Source of the DNA: HXMU1420-13 sp034669965
GTDB taxonomy: Bacteria > Bacteroidota > Rhodothermia > Balneolales > Balneolaceae
Length of the DNA: 64,000 nucleotides
Direction: 5' to 3'
Assembly: GCA_034669965.1 (NCBI GenBank)
Contig: JAXMOK010000008.1
Span: forward strand, 62,001-126,000
Shown: positions 9,483-17,988 of the stretch, piece after piece
Numbering within the stretch: position 1 is the stretch's first letter
Layout: every line of letters starts with the position of its first letter
Notes under the pieces: model-generated
Seen by the model: the letters and a program-made list of their open reading frames with translations, nothing else
Database searches by the model: none
Told to the model about the DNA's origin: nothing
Translations under genes and position numbers: made by a program

Positions 9483-10421
9483 CTAGCTCTCTAACATCTT
9501 CTTCAATAGCGCGGCTCTTTTTTCTTTCAATTCTAATGGTCCTTCAATTTTTAGGTCAGCACCAAATTGAAGAAGCCATTGGTTGATGAAGTCCAAATTA
9601 TCAAAGAAAAATTCGATCTTAATTTTTTTAGTATTTTCTTGCGATTCCTTAAATATTTTAGCCGGCAGATTTGCTTTAAATCGATTGACGGCGGCATCAT
9701 CGAGTATTAGTATTATTTTTTGCTCAAACTCGTTAGATCGAAAAATTAAGCCCTCTATGTCGATTTTTGATTTTAGCTCATATTTCTCGTTCACTATTTT
9801 TACTTCCGACATTCTATCAAGGCGAAAATTACGCGCATCCCCTCTAAGATGCGATCGTCCGATCATATTCCAATGATCCTCGAAATAGACTAAAATGTAT
9901 GGATCTACTTTTCGTGTCTTTTTTTCACCCTTACTCGATTCGTAAGTAAACTCAACACGCAACTCTTGCGAGATCGCACTACTAAGCGTGTACCAATCTC
10001 CCCCATCTCTTTTTATACCGCCATATTTTTGAAATGGATCAACAATTGTTTTGCTACTAAGAGAATTCATAAAGTCTTTTAGCTCAACGGGTAGAACATT
10101 TTTAATTTTCAATTCTACACCTTCGGCATCTTCACTTAGCCCACTATCAATTTGGGTTTTAACGAAGTTAAGTCCAACAATAATAGTGGCTAATTCTTTT
10201 TCAGAGAACATTAAAGGCGGGATCTTGTAGCCTTTCATCATTCCATAGCCGGCATATTTATCCCAGGTAACCGGCACATTTATTTCTTGTAACGCATTGA
10301 AATCCCTAAATATAGTACGCCTACTAACCCCAAATTTTTTTGCTATTTCTTCAACGGTAAGTTTCTCTCCCGGTTTTTGGAGAAGCAGCATTAGCTTTAA
10401 TCTTCGCTCAGAGCTCTTCAT
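9483..10421 (-). CDS. WYL-domain transcriptional regulator with N-terminal HTH
   Basis: This is a 312-residue DNA-binding regulator. The N-terminal winged helix-turn-helix reads TVEEIAKKFGVSRRTIFRDF (about residues 18-37), the DeoR/HTH_11 type. A WYL ligand-binding domain follows, with DPYILVYFEDHWNMIGRSH, and then a WCX-like C-terminal part. WYL regulators sense small or nucleic-acid ligands and often control DNA repair or metabolism; the target here is unknown. The gene begins inside the last codons of rsmG (14-base overlap), so it is co-transcribed with the mnmG-rsmG pair, which is not an obvious regulatory partner. Confidence 0.88.
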   Translation of the reverse strand: MKSSERRLKLMLLLQKPGEKLTVEEIAKKFGVSRRTIFRDFNALQEINVPVTWDKYAGYGMMKGYKIPPLMFSEKELATIIVGLNFVKTQIDSGLSEDAEGVELKIKNVLPVELKDFMNSLSSKTIVDPFQKYGGIKRDGGDWYTLSSAISQELRVEFTYESSKGEKKTRKVDPYILVYFEDHWNMIGRSHLRGDARNFRLDRMSEVKIVNEKYELKSKIDIEGLIFRSNEFEQKIILILDDAAVNRFKANLPAKIFKESQENTKKIKIEFFFDNLDFINQWLLQFGADLKIEGPLELKEKRAALLKKMLES

Positions 10422-11061
10422 CTATTTTCTTCACTTTTACGATTGCCTTTCCTTTATAAAACGGATCATCAATTGTTTTATCTAGTTGAATGATTTCACA
10501 ATTCAAGCCAAACTCTACGCCCTCAATCTCATCGTGCGCCTCTTTTTCTCCTTTTAAGAATATTATTTGAGACCAATTTTTACCCTCTAGGTAACCCAAT
10601 AATTCATCTACTTTGAATGCATGCTTGCTTACAATTAATTCACCCGGCTCAATTTGCTGATGCGCAATAGATCCAATTATCGTGTCAAAATTGGCACACC
10701 CCATCTTTCGAGCGATTTGCTTCACTGCCATCATCTTTTTAGAAACAATATCATTCACTCTAATTTTTTTATCCGGATAACGCATGCTTAATGGGATACC
10801 CGGCAATCCCCCACCGGATCCGGTATCGAGAATGCTTTCTGCAATTTTAACCTCATCGGTGATTGCTAGCAGCAATGAATGTTGTACATGTTTCACCATG
10901 GTTTCATGTGAAACATCTCGGCTGATAAGGTTTACTCTTTTATTCCACCAGAATACTTGACTTATATACTCTAAGTATTTGCCACGTTTTTTCTGAAATA
11001 ACTCCCTCGCCTCTTCATGAGCTTCTTTCGTAAGGCTTTTACTAATTATAGTGTGTTTCAC
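10408..11061 (-). CDS. rsmG: 16S rRNA (guanine527-N7)-methyltransferase RsmG
   Basis: RsmG methylates G527 of 16S rRNA with S-adenosylmethionine; loss gives low-level streptomycin resistance. The SAM-binding motif LDTGSGGGLPGIPLSM is unmistakable, and the length of 217 residues is normal. The start codon is GTG at 11061. It lies inside a palindrome that matches a chromosomal parS site, and a second parS-like sequence lies in the coding region at 10900-10915. The gene follows mnmG after 7 bases, the classic gidA-gidB order that is often near the replication origin. No parA or parB lies next to it here; a WYL regulator follows instead. Confidence 0.95.
   Translation of the reverse strand: MKHTIISKSLTKEAHEEARELFQKKRGKYLEYISQVFWWNKRVNLISRDVSHETMVKHVQHSLLLAITDEVKIAESILDTGSGGGLPGIPLSMRYPDKKIRVNDIVSKKMMAVKQIARKMGCANFDTIIGSIAHQQIEPGELIVSKHAFKVDELLGYLEGKNWSQIIFLKGEKEAHDEIEGVEFGLNCEIIQLDKTIDDPFYKGKAIVKVKKIDEEL
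10889..10915. promoter_or_regulatory. parS-like sequence inside rsmG
   Basis: The 16-mer GGTTTCATGTGAAACA (10900-10915) matches the ParB-binding consensus TGTTTCACGTGAAACA at 14 of 16 positions. An exact half-site TGTTTCAC lies just before it (10889-10896). Both are within coding sequence. The assignment rests on sequence alone. Confidence 0.45.
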
Positions 11062-11069
11062 GTGAAACC
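11054..11069. promoter_or_regulatory. parS-like site at the mnmG/rsmG junction
   Basis: TGTTTCACGTGAAACC matches the bacterial parS consensus TGTTTCACGTGAAACA at 15 of 16 positions and keeps the perfect TTTCACGTGAAA core palindrome. It spans the rsmG start codon and reaches the mnmG stop codon. ParB is known to bind such sites near the origin in many phyla. Confidence 0.65.
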
Positions 11070-12952
11070 TAATTCTTTAAATAAACCATAAGTACAGCCA
11101 CATCACTTGCGGACACTCCGCTAATTCTCGAGGCTTGACCGATGGTTTCGGGTCGTATTTTCGATAGTTTCTGCATTCCTTCAGTAGACAAGCTCTTTAA
11201 TTTGGTGTAGTCTATTTTATCTGGAATAGGCGAGGTTTCTTTTTTACTCAGCTCATCTACCATTTCATATTCTTTCTGGATGTAACCGGAATACTTGACC
11301 TGAATTTCTACCTGTTCAATAACATATTTATTATCCGTTATGCTTTCTATCTGCGACTTTAATTCCTCGTCCGCTTCAATCATAGCGTATAAATCAACTT
11401 GAGGCCTCATTAATACCGTATGAGCTTTAACCGGCTGGGAAAGTTTTGAAGTACCTAGCCGCTCTAACATTGGGTCCATTTTTTCCGGACGCACCGTGTA
11501 TTTTGAAACAAGAGTATGTAACCGGTCTATCTCTTCCGCCTTTTTTAAATATCTATCATAGCGTTCCTGAGAAGCTAGGCCTATTTTATAACCAAGCTCT
11601 GTAAGTCGTAAATCTGCGTTATCTTGGCGCAAAAGAATTCGATGTTCTGCTCGAGAAGTAAACATTCTATATGGCTCTTCCGTGCCTTTATTGATTAGGT
11701 CATCAATTAATACTCCGATGTATCCCTCTGACCTTTTAATAACGAAAGGTTCTTTTTCTTGAATTTTTAGTGCCGCATTAATTCCTGCCATCAATCCTTG
11801 GCATGCTGCCTCTTCATACCCTGTAGTACCATTTATTTGTCCAGCAAAAAACAACCCGTCTACAATCTTTGTTTCTAAGCTTCTTTTAACCTGATGCGGA
11901 GGAAAGTAATCGTACTCAATGGCGTAACCGGGTCTAATCATAACCACTTCTTCAAACCCTGGAATTGTGCGAAGAGCTTCTATCTGAGTTTCTTCAGGCA
12001 ACGAGGTTGAGAATCCATTTAAATACATTTCGTAAGTGTTCCAGCCTTCGGGCTCAAGAAACAATTGGTGACGATCTTTATCCGCAAACCGATTAATTTT
12101 ATCCTCAATGCTTGGGCAATAACGTGGGCCAATAGATTTGATCCGCCCATTAAACATTGGGCTGCGATCGAAACCGGTTCTCAAAACATCGTGTACAGCC
12201 TCGTTGGTATAACCAATCCAACATGTTAATTGATCGCTGGCTTTTGGCAGTTCGCCATCCGTCATAAAAGAAAACGGAGAAGCATCATCATCGCCATATT
12301 GAATTTCGAGTTTTGAGTAATCCACTGAACGACCATCTACTCTAGGAGGGGTTCCGGTTTTCAATCTTCCAATTTCAAACCCCAATTTCTCCAAGGCAGC
12401 AGAAATTCCTACTGACGCTCTCTCCCCCGATCTTCCACCGCCATAGTTACTTTCCCCAATATGAATCAAGCCATTTAAGAAAGTCCCACTTGTTAGCACA
12501 ACCGAATTCGCTCTAAATTCCTGTCCTGTTTGCGTGATGATCCCTTTTACCTGTCCGCCTTCGGTGATCAAATCAACTACATTATCCTGACGGAATGTTA
12601 AACTAGGAATGCTTTCAAGCTTTTCCCGCATCTTTTGGGCATATAGCATCCGATCACTCTGGCAGCGAGGGCTCCACATCGCCGGGCCTTTGCTTCGGTT
12701 CAACATTCGAAATTGTACGGAAGATTCATCGCTTATAATACCGCTTAATCCACCTAAGGCATCAATCTCTCTTACTAATTGTCCTTTTGCCACACCGCCC
12801 ATTGCCGGGTTGCAGGACATTTTTGCAATTGCTTCTAAGTTCATTGTTATCAATAGTGTTTTAGCTCCTAAACGAGCTGCAGCTCCTGCTGCTTCGCTAC
12901 CTGCGTGCCCAGCACCAACTACAATAACATCATATGAAGAGTAATTACTCAT
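11069..12952 (-). CDS. mnmG: tRNA uridine-34 5-carboxymethylaminomethyl synthesis enzyme MnmG
   Basis: With MnmE, this FAD enzyme installs the carboxymethylaminomethyl group at the wobble uridine of several tRNAs. The N-terminal dinucleotide motif is VVGAGHAGSEAA. It is followed by the family signatures MSCNPAMGGVAKGQLVREID and LKTGTPPRVDGRS, and the later PGYAIEYDYFPP and GLFFAGQINGTTGYEEAA. The length of 627 residues is normal, and the C-terminal helical MnmE/tRNA-binding part is present (ISGVSASDVAVLMVYLKN at the end). It heads the mnmG-rsmG-WYL unit. A divergent lipoprotein gene lies 114 bases away. Confidence 0.97.
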   Translation of the reverse strand: MSNYSSYDVIVVGAGHAGSEAAGAAARLGAKTLLITMNLEAIAKMSCNPAMGGVAKGQLVREIDALGGLSGIISDESSVQFRMLNRSKGPAMWSPRCQSDRMLYAQKMREKLESIPSLTFRQDNVVDLITEGGQVKGIITQTGQEFRANSVVLTSGTFLNGLIHIGESNYGGGRSGERASVGISAALEKLGFEIGRLKTGTPPRVDGRSVDYSKLEIQYGDDDASPFSFMTDGELPKASDQLTCWIGYTNEAVHDVLRTGFDRSPMFNGRIKSIGPRYCPSIEDKINRFADKDRHQLFLEPEGWNTYEMYLNGFSTSLPEETQIEALRTIPGFEEVVMIRPGYAIEYDYFPPHQVKRSLETKIVDGLFFAGQINGTTGYEEAACQGLMAGINAALKIQEKEPFVIKRSEGYIGVLIDDLINKGTEEPYRMFTSRAEHRILLRQDNADLRLTELGYKIGLASQERYDRYLKKAEEIDRLHTLVSKYTVRPEKMDPMLERLGTSKLSQPVKAHTVLMRPQVDLYAMIEADEELKSQIESITDNKYVIEQVEIQVKYSGYIQKEYEMVDELSKKETSPIPDKIDYTKLKSLSTEGMQKLSKIRPETIGQASRISGVSASDVAVLMVYLKN

Positions 12953-13066
12953 CTATGTTTTTATTATTTTTTAATTTATGTGAATTATTTACCGATAAGA
13001 TATGTTGTTAAAGATACGTAAATTTATAACGTATAATTTTTCAACAAAATCACACCAAGAGAAGAG

Positions 13067-14314
13067 ATGAGAAAATCAACATTGACGGTAATTTTGATCC
13101 TTACCGTATTAACCAGTTGTTCATTTTTTGGCAACAGCGCCGATGATCAGCGCATAGTAGTTGTAAACGATGCAGAAGTATTGAGCCAACGCCAACAGAT
13201 TAAAGAAGAAGTTATTCTGATAGATACAACTGTTACGAATGGATTCCGATCAAAAAAAGCTAAAAAAGTTACATTTGATTTAACATTAAAATCAGAATTA
13301 AGTTCACCTGAAGTCAATGGGAATGTTCTTCAAGCAACAATGGTGAGCAATGATAACTCTAAAGCAAAATGGCTGATCAGCTACAATCAAAAGGGAGATA
13401 ATTATATTGGTAGCATCGACTTTGCCCAAGTTACCGGCAACGGGAAAAATATAGAAGTACGGTCTAATGTGAGTTTTACAGATAGCGATGTAAACGCTGT
13501 GGACTTGAGCAATAATATTCTCTATGCGGCAATAGCTACAGATAATTCATCAATTGTAAATGGAACCGATCGATCAGCTATACAGTCTCTCGGAATAAAT
13601 GGATTTAACATCCAAGAGGATGAAAACACTGAGCGATCATTAAAGAGCTTTGCTGCCAATTCTATTCATATGGATGATGATCAAATTTATGTAACAAGCG
13701 GTAGCGATGGAGGCCTAACAGTTTTTGACGAAGACTTAAGCAATGAAATAGCCTTCGTAGAAATAGATGGCGCTAGATGGGTTGATATAACAGATGATTA
13801 TTTAGTAGTGCTGGCAGGTGACACTAATAACGATGGCAATGGGATAATCTATCTCATAAATAAATTGAGTTATCAAATAATTGCAGAGTATCCTTTTGCC
13901 GGTGCAAGTAAACCGGAGGCTAAAAACACGCTAGAAATTGTGAACAACTATGCGTTTATCGCTGCAGGAGATGAAGGTGTACAGCTGATGGATTTGAGGA
14001 CAGGAACTGTTACACACAATATTCCCCGGCCGGATGCATCTTCCATGGGATTATCTGAAGATGTTGTTACAACCAATGCCGTTACTGTGGATGACGACAA
14101 AATATTTATATCAAATGGTGAGGCAGGTGTTTATGTAGCTGAACTAAGTGAAGATGCAGACGACCTTGAAAATGATGACTTCGAAATAACTATGTTAGGT
14201 AAACTACAATTTGGGGATGTTGAATCAGTGAATCATGTAACCTACCGAAACAAACTACTAGTTGTTGCTGCTGGTCTTGGTGGGACGAAGGTGGTTTCAC
14301 TAACCGATAAATAA
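13067..14314 (+). CDS. Lipoprotein with LVIVD-like beta-propeller repeats
   Basis: This 415-residue exported lipoprotein has lipobox TSC (Cys about residue 18). The mature part is rich in repeats of about 45-50 residues that alternate short beta strands with acidic loops, for example the segments around DQIYVTSGSDGGLTVF, YAFIAAGDEGVQLMDL and DKIFISNGEAGVYV. This pattern matches LVIVD-type propellers, a surface-protein repeat of unknown function. A Shine-Dalgarno-like GAAGAG lies just before the ATG. It shares a bidirectional hairpin with the convergent tRNA gene. The role is probably binding or structural at the cell surface and is not known. Confidence 0.7.
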   Translation: MRKSTLTVILILTVLTSCSFFGNSADDQRIVVVNDAEVLSQRQQIKEEVILIDTTVTNGFRSKKAKKVTFDLTLKSELSSPEVNGNVLQATMVSNDNSKAKWLISYNQKGDNYIGSIDFAQVTGNGKNIEVRSNVSFTDSDVNAVDLSNNILYAAIATDNSSIVNGTDRSAIQSLGINGFNIQEDENTERSLKSFAANSIHMDDDQIYVTSGSDGGLTVFDEDLSNEIAFVEIDGARWVDITDDYLVVLAGDTNNDGNGIIYLINKLSYQIIAEYPFAGASKPEAKNTLEIVNNYAFIAAGDEGVQLMDLRTGTVTHNIPRPDASSMGLSEDVVTTNAVTVDDDKIFISNGEAGVYVAELSEDADDLENDDFEITMLGKLQFGDVESVNHVTYRNKLLVVAAGLGGTKVVSLTDK

Positions 14315-14344
14315 AAAAAGCCACTAAAGTAAACTTTAGTGGCT
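14314..14344 (-). terminator. Terminator of tRNA-Asp, probably bidirectional
   Basis: A perfect 11-bp stem AGCCACTAAAG (14319-14329) / CTTTAGTGGCT (14334-14344) has a four-base loop. Read on the minus strand it ends in a run of seven T, directly after the tRNA. It also lies just behind the lipoprotein stop codon on the plus strand. Confidence 0.85.
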
Positions 14345-14346
14345 TG

Positions 14347-14420
14347 CGATCCGGAAGGGACTCGAACCCTCGACCTCCTGCGTGACAGGCAGGCGTTCTA
14401 ACCAACTGAACTACCGGACC
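14347..14420 (-). tRNA. tRNA-Asp (anticodon GTC)
   Basis: The minus strand folds as a 74-base cloverleaf. The acceptor arms GGTCCGG and CCGGATC pair with one G-T, and the discriminator is G. The D-loop region reads TAGTTCAGTTGGTTAGAA, the anticodon stem-loop is CCTGCCTGTCACGCAGG with GTC in the loop, and the T-loop is GGTTCGAGTCC. The 3' CCA is not encoded. A terminator follows at once, so this is a single-gene unit. Confidence 0.97.
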
Positions 14421-14485
14421 ATCTCTTTGAGAGCATCAAATATAAAGAGGTATTGAATGCATAGTCAACACCTCTTTCATTTTTT

Positions 14486-15025
14486 TTAAAGTAATTCTTT
14501 AATCGCTGAAACTAGTTCTTCACTTTCGGGCTTTGTCTTACTACGGAACCTTCGCTGTAGGTTTCCTTCTCTGTCGATTAAGAATTTCTCGAAATTCCAC
14601 TTAATGTCACCTTCGAAATCTTTATTGGGAAGCGTAGTTAAGTAATCAAACAGGGGTGCTTTATCTTCACCTAAAACAGATACTTTTTCGGTCATAGGAA
14701 ATGTTACACCATAATTGAGCGTACAAAACTGTTTGATGTCTTCTTCGGTACCGGGCTCCTGACCAGCAAAGTTATTGGCTGGAAAGCCTACAACTACAAG
14801 ACCATCATCGTTGTACTCTTCGTAAATAGCTTGCAAGCCTTCGTATTGGGGAGTGTATCCACATTTTGAAGCAACGTTTACAATCAACAATACCTTACCT
14901 TTATATTGATCTAAATTCATTTCATTCCCATCAATATCTGAGAGTGAAAAGTCGTAAATAGAATTATTGAGGTTTGCCATACCAGAGAATAAAACTGTTA
15001 GCAGAATAGTTAGTATAATCTTCAT
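14486..15025 (-). CDS. Glutathione peroxidase-like thiol peroxidase, exported
   Basis: This enzyme would reduce peroxides with thiols, usually thioredoxin in such bacterial forms. The catalytic triad is in place: Cys in NVASKCGYTPQY (codon TGT, so not a selenoprotein), Gln in NNFAGQEPG and Trp in KWNFEKFLID. I prefer the ATG at 15025, which gives 179 residues and a hydrophobic N-terminal leader (MKIILTILLTVLFSGM), so the protein is probably periplasmic. A longer reading would need a TTG start at 15058. It is divergent from the barrel protein gene at 15086. Confidence 0.92.
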   Translation of the reverse strand: MKIILTILLTVLFSGMANLNNSIYDFSLSDIDGNEMNLDQYKGKVLLIVNVASKCGYTPQYEGLQAIYEEYNDDGLVVVGFPANNFAGQEPGTEEDIKQFCTLNYGVTFPMTEKVSVLGEDKAPLFDYLTTLPNKDFEGDIKWNFEKFLIDREGNLQRRFRSKTKPESEELVSAIKELL

Positions 15026-15085
15026 CGCGTAAATTTTGAATGATTTGTTACCAATCAAAGTTAAACTGTTTTTTATTCATTCCCC

Positions 15086-15805
15086 ATGCACTTAAAAATT
15101 ATTACTCTTTTACTAATCGGAATTCTCTTTCATACAGAATTTGCACTAGCTCAAATGTTTTCCGTTTCCGATAAAAGAGAAACGATTACCCAACCAAAAT
15201 CAATCTTACGAATTGGAACAAGTCTTACTAATTTCACTTATGTAGGCAATTCATCAGAAAGTGGACCGGAACAACTAAATGTGGAACAGCCTATTTTGGC
15301 CGTTGGATTTGAGTCGATGGGGCTTTCTGCTAATGTATTACTTGGTAATCGATTATCTGGTATTAAAGACGGCTCATTTTTTGATCTAAACATTAAATTC
15401 ACAAATGGACTCGCGTTAGTTCGTAGACAAAAGCTTCAATTTGGCTTTCCTATTCAATTAAACACAGGCTTAACTACCTCTAACAACGATTTTTATGAAG
15501 ACCGATTTAACCAATCTTTTTTTTCCGGTGGCACGGGTCTTTTCCTTAATGCAAATCCTAGTCGCGCGCTTCAAACAAGTGTTACAGGCATAGTTGGGTA
15601 TGGGTTCAGCAACTCCAATGGTGGGTTCTTTGGTGGAAATCTATTCTATTATTCGGCGAGTACAAGAATTAACTGGTTGAATGCTGTCGGAAGCCGCACT
15701 CTAAGTTTTGGGTATGATTATATCTTTAGAGCTTATGATATTGATGTTAACTTGTACGATTATGATCTTTCAGGACATCAATTCACTTTAGGAATTTCAC
15801 TTTGA
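15086..15805 (+). CDS. Predicted outer-membrane beta-barrel protein
   Basis: This 239-residue protein has a clear signal peptide (hydrophobic leader ending LALAQ). The rest alternates polar and aromatic or aliphatic residues in short strands with Gly/Asn/Ser turns, and ends in HQFTLGISL, as in small transmembrane barrels. No family was recognised. Its stop codon overlaps the start of the next small gene (TTGA), so it is translationally linked to a cytoplasmic protein and an MBL-fold enzyme, which is an odd mixture of compartments. Confidence 0.6.
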   Translation: MHLKIITLLLIGILFHTEFALAQMFSVSDKRETITQPKSILRIGTSLTNFTYVGNSSESGPEQLNVEQPILAVGFESMGLSANVLLGNRLSGIKDGSFFDLNIKFTNGLALVRRQKLQFGFPIQLNTGLTTSNNDFYEDRFNQSFFSGGTGLFLNANPSRALQTSVTGIVGYGFSNSNGGFFGGNLFYYSASTRINWLNAVGSRTLSFGYDYIFRAYDIDVNLYDYDLSGHQFTLGISL

Positions 15806-16101
15806 AACCAGATAAACTACTTCTTGAGTTAGAGCAAATTCTCGAGCAATCAGGATACACACTTAGAAAAGAGCGTGGGTCGTTTAGAGGTGCCGATTGT
15901 GTGATTGAAGGAGATAAACTTGTGATGGTGAATAAAAACAAACCAGCGGAAGCTCAACTCGGTACCATTGCAAAAGTTCTGGGTCAGGTAGATTTAGCAG
16001 AAACCTATATCAAGCCGGCTGTTCGAAAAGAGCTTATAAAATTATGGGATCGACTATCAGTAACACCGGTTGCTGACGACCGTGACTGGGAGATGGGTTA
16101 A
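15802..16101 (+). CDS. Conserved hypothetical protein, 99 residues
   Basis: This small soluble protein starts at TTG (15802), overlapping the previous stop as TTGA, with a good AGGA Shine-Dalgarno at 15790-15793. It begins with a helix (LLLELEQILEQSGYTLRKER), then a short basic strand region (GSFRGADCVIEGDKLVMVNK), and ends with helices and DDRDWEMG. The GSFRG-DC-V-EG-VMVNK pattern looks conserved, perhaps nucleic-acid binding, but no family can be named. Its stop codon abuts the ATG of the MBL-fold gene, so the three genes form one operon. Confidence 0.7.
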   Translation: MKPDKLLLELEQILEQSGYTLRKERGSFRGADCVIEGDKLVMVNKNKPAEAQLGTIAKVLGQVDLAETYIKPAVRKELIKLWDRLSVTPVADDRDWEMG

Positions 16102-16863
16102 ATGAAGCTCACCTTTTTGGGTACCGGAACTTCGATGGGCGTGCCTGTAGCCGGTGGATTTATGCGCGAAGAACTATACCATGACCCAAGGAATGAGCGT
16201 ATGCGATGCTCTATCTGGATCCAGACAAACGAGTGTTCTTTTTTGATTGATGTTGGGCCGGAATATCGAATGCAAAGCATCCGAAGCGGTATAAAATCGG
16301 TTGATTTTGTTCTGGTTACCCACGAGCATATGGATCACATCGGCGGGCTTGATGAACTGAGAATGTATAACTACAAGAAGAAAGGCCCCATAGAAGTTTA
16401 TACCACCCAATCTGCTTGTGAATCTATAAAAAGCAGATTCGACTATATGTTTGGCGAAAACAAATATCCGGGTTCTACTTCTCTGGATTTAAAAGAAATT
16501 ACAGCGCCGATGAATATTGGGGATGTAGAAATTACTCCCCTACCGATTTCACATGGCTCTCTTGAAATATTGGGTTACCGAATCAACAATACCGCATACC
16601 TTACCGATGTAAAGCACATTCCGGATTCGACGCATGAACTGCTTGATGGATGTGAAACTATCATTTTAAGTGCTTTGCGCTGGGAGCCGGAACATCCAAC
16701 ACATCTTACCATACCGGAAGCTGTAGAAATAATCGAGCAAACTAACATTCCCGAGGCGTACTTGATCCACATGAACAGTTATGTGGATCATGAATCAACA
16801 AATAAGAAGTTGCCGCCACACATCAAATTAGCGTTTGATATGCAGACGATACCTCTTCGCTAA
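16102..16863 (+). CDS. Metallo-beta-lactamase-fold hydrolase, PhnP-like
   Basis: This 253-residue cytoplasmic metal-dependent phosphodiesterase-type enzyme starts with FLGTGTSMGVPV, typical of the PhnP/lipoate-associated branch of the MBL superfamily. It has the zinc motif HEHMDHIGG, then ITPLPISHGS, YLTDVKHIP and the final IHMNSYVDHES. The lack of a 3'-extension and the GTGTSxGVP opening point to a PhnP-like cyclic phosphodiesterase rather than RNase Z. The substrate is unknown. The gene begins right after the preceding stop codon and overlaps the end of the convergent guanylyltransferase gene by 4 bases. Confidence 0.88.
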   Translation: MKLTFLGTGTSMGVPVAGGFMREELYHDPRNERMRCSIWIQTNECSFLIDVGPEYRMQSIRSGIKSVDFVLVTHEHMDHIGGLDELRMYNYKKKGPIEVYTTQSACESIKSRFDYMFGENKYPGSTSLDLKEITAPMNIGDVEITPLPISHGSLEILGYRINNTAYLTDVKHIPDSTHELLDGCETIILSALRWEPEHPTHLTIPEAVEIIEQTNIPEAYLIHMNSYVDHESTNKKLPPHIKLAFDMQTIPLR

Positions 16864-17945
16864 AGAAACTTGTTGAGATCTTCGGCAGATTTCAAGTGTT
16901 CCACAATTTGTTTTACACCTTGAGCGGTATTCAAATTACAAATCAAAATTGCTGTTTCGGTTTCAACCACGGCAATGTTATCAACGCCAACAAGTGAAAT
17001 CATTTTTTCGGAGTCAGACATTACTAAATTGTTTTCTGAAGCTGCAAAGCTCGCGAACATAGTTTGAACCGCATTGCCTAGTTTGTCTTTTTCGGCAAGC
17101 TCATATACCGCCGACCAACTTCCTACATCGTTCCAGCCAAATTCTCCGGGTACAACAAACACAGATTGCGAGCGCTCCATAATGCCATAATCAATCGAAA
17201 TTGATTCGCAGCTGTAGTAGAAATCCTTAATCGAGGCACCATGATAATCGGTATACAATTCTTCGCTCGCTTTTTTTAGTTCTTCGAACATATCCGGGAG
17301 ATGAGATTCGATTTCAACCAATACCGTAGCTGCTTTCCAAACAAACATGCCGCTATTCCAGAAATACTCGCCCGATTCTAAAAACTTCTCAGCGGTAGAT
17401 AAATCTGGTTTTTCTGTAAATGCTTGTACAGGGTGTACTGCATTTTCCCCAAATACTTCTTCCGATGCTTTTTCGGCATGTATGTAACCAAAGCCTGTTT
17501 CCGGCTTGTCCGGGTTGATACCAATGGTTACTAAATGCTGTCCAGATTGTGCCTTTTCGATGGCTGAGTTCAAGATATTCATAAATCCATCAGCATTGGT
17601 TATATGATGATCGGCAGGAAGCACAACCATGGTTGCATCGGGATCTTTTTTGTACAGTAATTCTGCAGCAATGGCTACACATGGAGCTGTATTTTTTGCA
17701 ACCGGCTCTCCAACAATATTCTCATCAGGAACTTTAGGCAGCTGCTCCTTAACAATGTCTACGTAACTCTCGTTGGTAACCACCATTATCCGCTCTTGAG
17801 GTATAACCGACTCAATACGCTTGGCAGTATTTTGAATCATGGTTCCTTCCCCAAAAAGGTTCAAGAATTGTTTCGGAAGTGATTTTGTGCTTTTAGGCCA
17901 AAAACGAGTGCCGGATCCACCGGCCATAATTACTGCATAAACCAT
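16860..17945 (-). CDS. manC: Mannose-1-phosphate guanylyltransferase
   Basis: This enzyme makes GDP-mannose from mannose-1-phosphate and GTP, feeding exopolysaccharide and LPS sugars. The nucleotidyltransferase signature AGGSGTRFWPKSTKSLPKQF is at the N-terminus. It is followed by VLPADHHI (metal-binding Asp), FTEKPD, FWNSGMFVWK and FGWNDVGSW, then a short left-handed helix region. At 361 residues it has only the transferase half and lacks the isomerase domain of bifunctional ManC/AlgA. It is a single gene separated from the histidine kinase gene upstream by 43 bases, so read-through from the two-component pair is possible. Confidence 0.95.
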   Translation of the reverse strand: MVYAVIMAGGSGTRFWPKSTKSLPKQFLNLFGEGTMIQNTAKRIESVIPQERIMVVTNESYVDIVKEQLPKVPDENIVGEPVAKNTAPCVAIAAELLYKKDPDATMVVLPADHHITNADGFMNILNSAIEKAQSGQHLVTIGINPDKPETGFGYIHAEKASEEVFGENAVHPVQAFTEKPDLSTAEKFLESGEYFWNSGMFVWKAATVLVEIESHLPDMFEELKKASEELYTDYHGASIKDFYYSCESISIDYGIMERSQSVFVVPGEFGWNDVGSWSAVYELAEKDKLGNAVQTMFASFAASENNLVMSDSEKMISLVGVDNIAVVETETAILICNLNTAQGVKQIVEHLKSAEDLNKFL

Positions 17946-17988
17946 AAATAATATTAGTTTTAATAATTCTACTTAATAGTTGGAAAAA

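Noticed and set aside
14486..15058. Glutathione peroxidase as a selenoprotein or with a longer N-terminus
   Set aside because: The catalytic codon is TGT (Cys), not TGA, and the longer form requires a TTG without support, while ATG 15025 opens a sensible signal sequence.
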